Shown here piece by piece: positions 44,979-50,064 of a DNA stretch of 50,064 bases. The notes beneath the pieces were generated by a model. It was not told the origin of the DNA and ran no database searches. It saw only the letters and a program-made list of their open reading frames with translations. The translations under genes and the position numbers were made by a program. How positions within the stretch are numbered: position 1 is the first letter of the stretch; each line of letters begins with the position of its first letter. This stretch comes from Actinomycetota bacterium (GTDB taxonomy: Bacteria > Actinomycetota > Acidimicrobiia > Acidimicrobiales > Ilumatobacteraceae): positions 1 through 50,064 of the forward strand of contig WLST01000006.1 of assembly GCA_009711295.1 (NCBI GenBank). The letters are read 5' to 3'.

Positions 44979-45695
44979 CTAGTGGCCACCCAGGTACGCC
45001 GCGCGCACAGCCGGGTCATTCAATAGATCGCCACCCAGACCGGTTTTCACCACATGGCCAGTTTCCAATACATACCCACGATGCGCACGACGCAATGCCT
45101 GAGATGCATTTTGCTCTACAAGAAGCACGGTTGTCCCTTGCTTGTTGATTTCCGTGATGATGTTGAAAATTTGTGCAATGAGTTTTGGCGCAAGACCCAT
45201 TGACGGTTCATCGAGCAACAACAACCGCGGGCGGCTCATGAGTGCACGACCGATGGCAAGCATTTGCTGCTCGCCGCCAGAAAGCGTTCCACCCAATTGT
45301 GTAATGCGTTCTTCCAATCGTGGAAAAAGTTCCAACACGCGTGCGAAGTCGGCGTCTTTGGCGCTCGACTTATGGTCTTTGCGTGTGTATGTGCCCATGT
45401 CGAGATTCTCTCGAACAGTCATACCGGGGAAAATGCCGCGGCCTTCGGGTGACTGACAAATACCCAACTTCACTCGCTCGTGTGAAGGCATGAACGTAAT
45501 ATCTTTGCCTTCAAAAATAACGCTGCCACCAACTACTTTGCGCAAGCCAGAGATAGTGCGCATGGTTGTGGTTTTGCCAGCACCGTTTGCCCCAACGAGG
45601 GTAACAATTTCACCTTCGTTGACATTGAAAGAAATACCTTTCAACGCTTCAATTTTGCCGTAGGCAACGCGTAGATCTTGCACCTCAAGCATCAT
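44979..45695 (-). CDS. livF: LIV-type ABC transporter ATPase LivF
   Basis: 238 residues. It has Walker A GANGAGKTTTMRT, the LivF-type CQSPEGRGIFPGMTVRENL, signature TLSGGEQQMLAIGRALM and Walker B LLLLDEPSMGLAP. It powers uptake of branched-chain or other amino acids or amides with LivG. It overlaps livG by 11 bases. Confidence 0.96.
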   Translation of the reverse strand: MMLEVQDLRVAYGKIEALKGISFNVNEGEIVTLVGANGAGKTTTMRTISGLRKVVGGSVIFEGKDITFMPSHERVKLGICQSPEGRGIFPGMTVRENLDMGTYTRKDHKSSAKDADFARVLELFPRLEERITQLGGTLSGGEQQMLAIGRALMSRPRLLLLDEPSMGLAPKLIAQIFNIITEINKQGTTVLLVEQNASQALRRAHRGYVLETGHVVKTGLGGDLLNDPAVRAAYLGGH

Positions 45696-46461
45696 CGTCG
45701 GGCACTCCTAAATACGCAGCAACCACCGCAGGGTTGTCTTGCACTTCACTTGGCGAGCCTGTTGCAATAACTTTGCCAAAGTCGAGCACAACAATGCGGT
45801 CGGTTACTCCCATCACCAAACTCATGTCGTGTTCAATGAGCAACACGGTGTACCCCTGGTCGCGAATTTTACGAATGAGATCCATCAACTCAACTTTTTC
45901 TGCAGGGGTAAAACCAGCAGCAGGTTCATCGAGGCACAAGAGTTGCGGTTTCGTAGCGAGTGCACGAGCAATTTCGAGTCGACGTTGATAGCCGTAAGGC
46001 AAATTCCGTGCAGCATCGCCAGCACGGTCGGCAATACCCATAAAGGTGAGCAACTCCATTGCGGTGTTACGACCTTCAGCTTCTTCACGATGGTGACGGG
46101 GCAAACCAAGTAGTGCCCCACCCACACTGGTGTGATGATTTGCATCGGCACCCACCATGACATTTTCAATTGCGGTCATGTCGGGAAACAAGCGAATGTT
46201 TTGGAATGTACGTGCAATGCCACGCTTAGTTATTTGAAAACGCTTTAAGCCGGCAAGCGATGCGCCATCGAAGAGCACCGCGCCACTGGTTGCCGCATAC
46301 ACGCCAGTCATGACGTTAAAGCAGGTCGTTTTGCCAGCACCGTTCGGCCCGATGAGACCAAGAATTTCTCCACGACGAATGGCAAAGGTGACATCGTCGA
46401 GTGCCGTTACACCGCCGAATTGCATCGTGACATGATCGAGTTCTAAAAGATTGTCGCTCAT
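45685..46461 (-). CDS. livG: LIV-type ABC transporter ATPase LivG
   Basis: 258 residues from ATG 46461, with AAGGAG about 6 bases upstream, which decides the start over an open frame to 46518. Walker A is [16 protein letters not shown]. The signature is the LivG-type [16 protein letters not shown], and Walker B is [13 protein letters not shown]. It follows livM with 2 bases between stop and start. Confidence 0.96.
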   Translation of the reverse strand: MSDNLLELDHVTMQFGGVTALDDVTFAIRRGEILGLIGPNGAGKTTCFNVMTGVYAATSGAVLFDGASLAGLKRFQITKRGIARTFQNIRLFPDMTAIENVMVGADANHHTSVGGALLGLPRHHREEAEGRNTAMELLTFMGIADRAGDAARNLPYGYQRRLEIARALATKPQLLCLDEPAAGFTPAEKVELMDLIRKIRDQGYTVLLIEHDMSLVMGVTDRIVVLDFGKVIATGSPSEVQDNPAVVAAYLGVPDDDA

Positions 46462-46463
46462 GG

Positions 46464-47567
46464 TCACTCCTTGTCTCTCAGCGCAGTTCCAGTTGATGGC
46501 TTCCACGATTCCAGCCACCGCTCTTTACGAATCTTGCGCGGGATGAGACCCTGTGGGCGAAAGACCATGACCAATACGAGCGCTACACCAAACACGAAAA
46601 CACGCTTGTCGGCAAAACCGCGGAAACGCTCTGGCATCCATGCCACCAATGCCCCTCCCACAATGGCACCCCACATGTTTCCTGCACCACCGAGCACAAC
46701 TGCTGCAAGGAAGAGAATTGACAGCTGCAATGGGAAGTTACTGGGGTTAATGAATTGCACTTTGCCGGCGTACAGAGAACCTGCAAGGCCACCGATTGCA
46801 GCACCAATGGCGAACGCCCACAATTTAAATTTGAAGGTATCGACGCCCATGAGTTCGGCCGCATCTTCGTCTTCACGAATGGCGTTCCACGAACGACCCA
46901 CGCGACTATTTTCCAAGCGGCGCAGCAAAAAAATCACGATGAGAATAATGGTGAGACCCAAAAAGAAATATGGCTTTGCATCGAGCACGCCAAATTTCAA
47001 CGGGCCAATACTTGGCGGAGTAGCAATATTGCTGATACCGCGACTATCGCCAAGCCAATGCATGTTGTTAGCAGTAATACGAATAATTTCGCCGAAGCCA
47101 AGCGTCACAATGGCCAAATAGTCGCCGCGTAGGCGCAACGTTGGTGTTCCCAAAATAACGCCGGCCAGCATAGACACCAATACGGCAATAGGCATGCACA
47201 CGAGCCACGGCAAGTTGGCATGTTGGCTCGACAAAATAGCAACCGTGTACGCACCAACAGCGTAAAAACCCACATAGCCGAGGTCGAGCAGACCAGCAAG
47301 ACCCACTACAACGTTCAGGCCCAATGCCACCAACACGAAAATCACCACTTGGTCGGTGAGCACGCTGGGAAAACTTGTTCCTGGCGTTTCCACAATCCAA
47401 CCAAGCACTGGCACATTTGGCCACCACGGCAAGAGGTACAACGCAAGAACGCAAATGGCACCAAATGACCAACGCACCGAGCGCGACTGATTGCCAAGCG
47501 CCTCGCCTAAACGAGAAACGGAACGAGCCCCAGAGGTAACGCTCTTGAGAGACTCAGACAGGCTCAT
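46464..47567 (-). CDS. livM: LIV-type ABC transporter permease LivM
   Basis: A 367-residue permease with about nine helices. The family stretch VVGLAGLLDLGYVGFYAVGAYT and LRGDYLAIVTLGFGEIIRI are typical of LivM, as is NSRVGRSWNAIREDEDAAELMG, the coupling loop with the ATPases. The N-terminal 40 residues are cytoplasmic and Ser/Arg-rich. It overlaps livH by 4 bases. Confidence 0.96.
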   Translation of the reverse strand: MSLSESLKSVTSGARSVSRLGEALGNQSRSVRWSFGAICVLALYLLPWWPNVPVLGWIVETPGTSFPSVLTDQVVIFVLVALGLNVVVGLAGLLDLGYVGFYAVGAYTVAILSSQHANLPWLVCMPIAVLVSMLAGVILGTPTLRLRGDYLAIVTLGFGEIIRITANNMHWLGDSRGISNIATPPSIGPLKFGVLDAKPYFFLGLTIILIVIFLLRRLENSRVGRSWNAIREDEDAAELMGVDTFKFKLWAFAIGAAIGGLAGSLYAGKVQFINPSNFPLQLSILFLAAVVLGGAGNMWGAIVGGALVAWMPERFRGFADKRVFVFGVALVLVMVFRPQGLIPRKIRKERWLESWKPSTGTALRDKE

Positions 47568-48688
47568 ACGCGCGCCTTAGCTAGCGATTCACCCAACAGA
47601 CCTGTCGGGCGGAACATCAACACCACAAGCAACAACACAAAGGCAATGACGTCTTTCCATTGTCCGCCAAAGAGTGCCGAGCCATAGTTTTCTGCGAGGC
47701 CAAGAACAATGCCACCCAGCAATGCACCTTTGAGGTTTCCAATTCCGCCCAGCACCGCTGCAGTAAAGCTCTTTACGCCAAGAAGGAACCCAATATTGAA
47801 TTTTGACTGGTCGTACACCAGGGTGAACATCATTGCGGCGCCACCAGCCATCACACCGCCAAGCAAGAAGGTGATCAAAATAACGAAGTCAACATTGACT
47901 CCTAATATTTTTGCCGTTTCAACATCTTGAGCAACAGCACGCACACCACGACCCAAACGCGTGCGATTCACAAATAACAACAACGCAGTCATCATGAGCA
48001 GTGCACCAATAATGACAATGACGTAGTCAATACGAATGTCGGTTCCGAACAATTTGAAAAGAGTTTTCTTCTCTAGAACACGTGGGGTCTGGTATTGCTC
48101 GCGGTCGCGCGGCCCCCAAATAGCTACTGCTTCGGTAATGGCAGTAGAGGCCCCAATTGCCGAGATAAGAAAAGCTAATCGCGGCGCCTGACGTCCACGA
48201 CGGAAAATATTGAGATACATCCACGCAATTGGCCCCGTGCCAATGATGCCGAAAATAAGATTCGACTTCGGTGTATCGAAGAAGATGAGACCCACAACAA
48301 ATGCGCTCACAAACGCCAGTACCACGGCACCAAATTGATCACCCGAACCACGTAGCGGGCGGTATGCGGCACGTTCAAGGGCTACTGCACCCGCACCCGA
48401 CAAAACCATTGAGCCGAGGAGGCAGGCCAACAAAATGAGAACGAGCTGAAACCCCGTGCGATACGGATACTCGCCAGCTTCCAACATGGGCAACCCCAAC
48501 ACATTTGTTGCCGTAATGAGCGAGGCAAATGTGCCAATCATAAAAATTTCTGAGTGAGCAAAGTTGATGAGGCGCAATACGCCGTATACCAAGGTGTAGC
48601 CCAACGCCACAAGGGCATAGATGGAACCCAGCGCTACGCCGGTCACCGTGAGGTCCCAAAATGTTCTGTAAATCAGCCAGTCGCGCAT
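47564..48688 (-). CDS. livH: LIV-type ABC transporter permease LivH
   Basis: A 374-residue permease. It starts with a short cytoplasmic segment and LGSIYALVALGYTLVYGVLRLINFAHSE (the LivH hallmark), and later has RTRLGRGVRAVAQDVETAKILG as the coupling loop, then FTAAVLGGIGNLKGALLGG. It is somewhat longer than usual LivH because of an insert at about 190-215 (WGPRDREQYQTPRVLEKKTL). The binding-protein gene lies 123 bases upstream, beyond a hairpin. Confidence 0.95.
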   Translation of the reverse strand: MRDWLIYRTFWDLTVTGVALGSIYALVALGYTLVYGVLRLINFAHSEIFMIGTFASLITATNVLGLPMLEAGEYPYRTGFQLVLILLACLLGSMVLSGAGAVALERAAYRPLRGSGDQFGAVVLAFVSAFVVGLIFFDTPKSNLIFGIIGTGPIAWMYLNIFRRGRQAPRLAFLISAIGASTAITEAVAIWGPRDREQYQTPRVLEKKTLFKLFGTDIRIDYVIVIIGALLMMTALLLFVNRTRLGRGVRAVAQDVETAKILGVNVDFVILITFLLGGVMAGGAAMMFTLVYDQSKFNIGFLLGVKSFTAAVLGGIGNLKGALLGGIVLGLAENYGSALFGGQWKDVIAFVLLLVVLMFRPTGLLGESLAKARV

Positions 48689-48746
48689 GTGTCCCCGAGA
48701 ACGAATATGTTCCCTTGTTGTTTAGCAGAAAATGTCATATACAAAA

Positions 48747-48778
48747 GAATGGCCGGGAACATTTGTTCCCGGCCATTC
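48747..48778 (-). terminator. Hairpin between the binding-protein gene and livH
   Basis: A perfect 14-15 base-pair GC-rich inverted repeat (GGCCGGGAAC core) with a 2-4 base loop. Read on the minus strand it is followed by TTTTG. It lies 33 bases after the binding-protein stop and before livH. The usual function in such operons is partial termination, or protection of the 3' end, giving more binding protein than permease. Confidence 0.85.
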
Positions 48779-48811
48779 CACATTACGTATCTCTCTGTGA
48801 GAGACGAAGTT

Positions 48812-49993
48812 TTACTCGATCAAGCCGAGTGCAACGATTGCGCCTGCTTCTACCTTGTAGGCATAAACAGCGTTTCCTGCAACTTCACCAGTCTCGTCCC
48901 ACTTGATCTGCTTGGTAACACCAGCAGCATCGTAGGTTCCGAGGAATTCAAGAACGCCAGCGCGGTCGGTCTTGCCAGCAGCAATAGCGGCAAGGAATGC
49001 CTTTGCTGCGTCGTAAGCCTCTGCACCGTAGGTCTGTGGTGTTTCGCCAGGGAACTTGGCTGTGTAAGCAGCAGCAAATTCAGCGTTTGAAGCACCATCT
49101 GCACATGTGCAGGTGATGATGGATCCGTCAGCAGCAGGACCTGCAGCTTCGATGAAACCATTGTCTTTTACGCCGTCACCGAACACAAGTGTTGCGGTCA
49201 CGCCAGCGTCACGAAGTTGCTTGGCAAGCTTGCCAGCTTCTGCGTAGTAGCCGCCGTAGAAAATTGCGTCTGGAGCAGCTTCTTTCATCTTGCTGACAGC
49301 AGCTGAGAAGTCAGCAGCCTTAGGGTCGATTGAATCGCTTGCAACAACAGCGTCACCAAGAGTTGTCTTCACAATGTCGGCAAGACCCTTGCCGTATTCT
49401 GAAGCGTCGTCGATGATGCCAACTTTGGCAGCTGCCAATGTCTTTTGGATGTAAGTAGCAATACCAGGGCCTTGCTTGTCGTCACCGGCAAGTGCGCGGT
49501 GGAAGACTTTCCAGTTGTTGTCATTCAATGTCTCGTTCGTTGCCGAAGGAGTAATGATGGCAAGACCCGCTGCATCGAACAATGGGTTAGCAGCTTTTGA
49601 CTCACCTGAGAATGCAGGTCCAACGATGCCAAGAATGCCGGCGTCGTCGATTGCTTTCTGAGCAAGTGCTGGAGCTTGTGCTGGGTCACCTTGTGAGTCG
49701 AAGTCAACAAGGCCAACTTGGCAGTCTGGGTTTGCGGTGTTGAATTCACTCACAGCAAGGTCTGCACCAGCGCGAATGTTTTTACCGAGGTTGCCGGCAT
49801 CGCCTGAAAGCGCACCAAAGAAGGCAATGGAAACGCCTTCGCAGGTCACGCCGTCAACAGCTGCTGCTGCGGTGTCTTCGGTTACTACGGTGTCTTCTGA
49901 AACTGAACCTTCACTGTCGCTACCGCAAGCTGCAGTAACGAAGGCAAGGCTCACTGCGATTGCGCCTGCGCGCAACAGAGTGGATTTCTTCAT
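48812..49993 (-). CDS. LIV-type ABC transporter substrate-binding lipoprotein
   Basis: 393 residues. A signal peptide with lipobox VTAACGS is followed by an acidic Thr/Ala linker and a type I periplasmic-binding domain (VSIAFFGALSGDAGNLG, FDSQGDPAQAPALAQKAIDD, GPAFSGESKAANPLFDAAGL, YGAEAYDAAKAFLAAI). The ATG at 49993 has GGGGAG upstream; a longer open frame to 50032 has no support. The ligand may be an amino acid or amide and cannot be fixed by eye. It is the first gene of the liv-fhs-aminotransferase unit; 71 bases of upstream region remain in the window. Confidence 0.94.
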   Translation of the reverse strand: MKKSTLLRAGAIAVSLAFVTAACGSDSEGSVSEDTVVTEDTAAAAVDGVTCEGVSIAFFGALSGDAGNLGKNIRAGADLAVSEFNTANPDCQVGLVDFDSQGDPAQAPALAQKAIDDAGILGIVGPAFSGESKAANPLFDAAGLAIITPSATNETLNDNNWKVFHRALAGDDKQGPGIATYIQKTLAAAKVGIIDDASEYGKGLADIVKTTLGDAVVASDSIDPKAADFSAAVSKMKEAAPDAIFYGGYYAEAGKLAKQLRDAGVTATLVFGDGVKDNGFIEAAGPAADGSIITCTCADGASNAEFAAAYTAKFPGETPQTYGAEAYDAAKAFLAAIAAGKTDRAGVLEFLGTYDAAGVTKQIKWDETGEVAGNAVYAYKVEAGAIVALGLIE

Positions 49994-50064
49994 TATTTTC
50001 TCCCCTTGTTCTATGAGTCGACTTTGACCCACAGGTTGGTTGGTGGTTACCGCAAGGTTAGACC

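Noticed and set aside
48697-48715. LexA/SOS-like box with GAAC and GTTC upstream of livH
   Set aside because: The half-sites are 6 bases apart, not the 4 expected for the GAAC-N4-GTTC actinobacterial/Firmicute box, and the gene is not a repair gene.

Overview
The window reads as chromosomal DNA of an actinobacterium, most likely of the class Acidimicrobiia (the Ilumatobacter or CL500-29/acIV type of aquatic lineage). The evidence is a WhiB protein next to a PdtaS-type kinase, DUF3107, the actinobacterial phosphomutase/DUF3090/SCO1664 trio, a class E sortase, an IdeR/DtxR regulator, F420-type PPOX and FrhB-like proteins, and a HelD/HelR-type helicase. Base composition looks fairly even rather than strongly GC-rich, as in aquatic lineages. 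The placement is inference from gene content; no rRNA is present.

Layout. 1-2.5 kb: 3' part of an MFS exporter, then a convergent acyl-CoA dehydrogenase. 2.6-10.5 kb: a nitrogen island on the + strand, consisting of a lone winged-helix protein, a Na+/H+ antiporter fused to a GlnD-like (degenerate HD)-ACT-ACT tail, glnK1-amtB1, a strong terminator, amtB2-glnK2, and an FrhB-like iron-sulfur protein. 10.5-15 kb: esterase, type 5 uracil-DNA glycosylase, and the three-gene actinobacterial system with a fourth unknown gene. 15-18.5 kb: etfBA, a diacylglycerol-kinase-like enzyme and a glycerophosphodiesterase. 18.5-22.7 kb: whiB/pdtaS, DUF3107, Mrp ATPase and a divergent SufR-like regulator. 22.7-29.8 kb: a complete tightly overlapping System I cytochrome c maturation operon (ccmABCDEFGH plus a CcmI-like gene) ending in a molybdopterin oxidoreductase. 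29.8-38.9 kb: sortase E, enoyl-CoA hydratase, TetR and DtxR regulators, a lipoprotein, a HelR-like ATPase, secreted or anchored proteins and two PPOX-fold proteins. 38.9-43.3 kb: dihydropyrimidinase, methylmalonate-semialdehyde dehydrogenase and a convergent class III aminotransferase, suggesting reductive pyrimidine/beta-amino-acid catabolism. 43.3-50 kb: formate-tetrahydrofolate ligase and a LIV-type ABC importer (binding protein, livH, M, G, F), all on the minus strand and probably one operon with the aminotransferase.

The most unusual item is the antiporter at 2931-5585. Its C-terminal half resembles the sensor half of GlnD (HD region and two ACT domains), but the nucleotidyltransferase domain is absent and key HD residues are lost. 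It lies 118 bases upstream of glnK-amtB, which suggests that ion exchange is controlled by nitrogen or amino-acid status.

Coding density is very high. No intergenic gap exceeds about 160 bases, many genes overlap by 1-22 bases, and I saw no tRNA, rRNA, CRISPR array, insertion sequence or phage gene.
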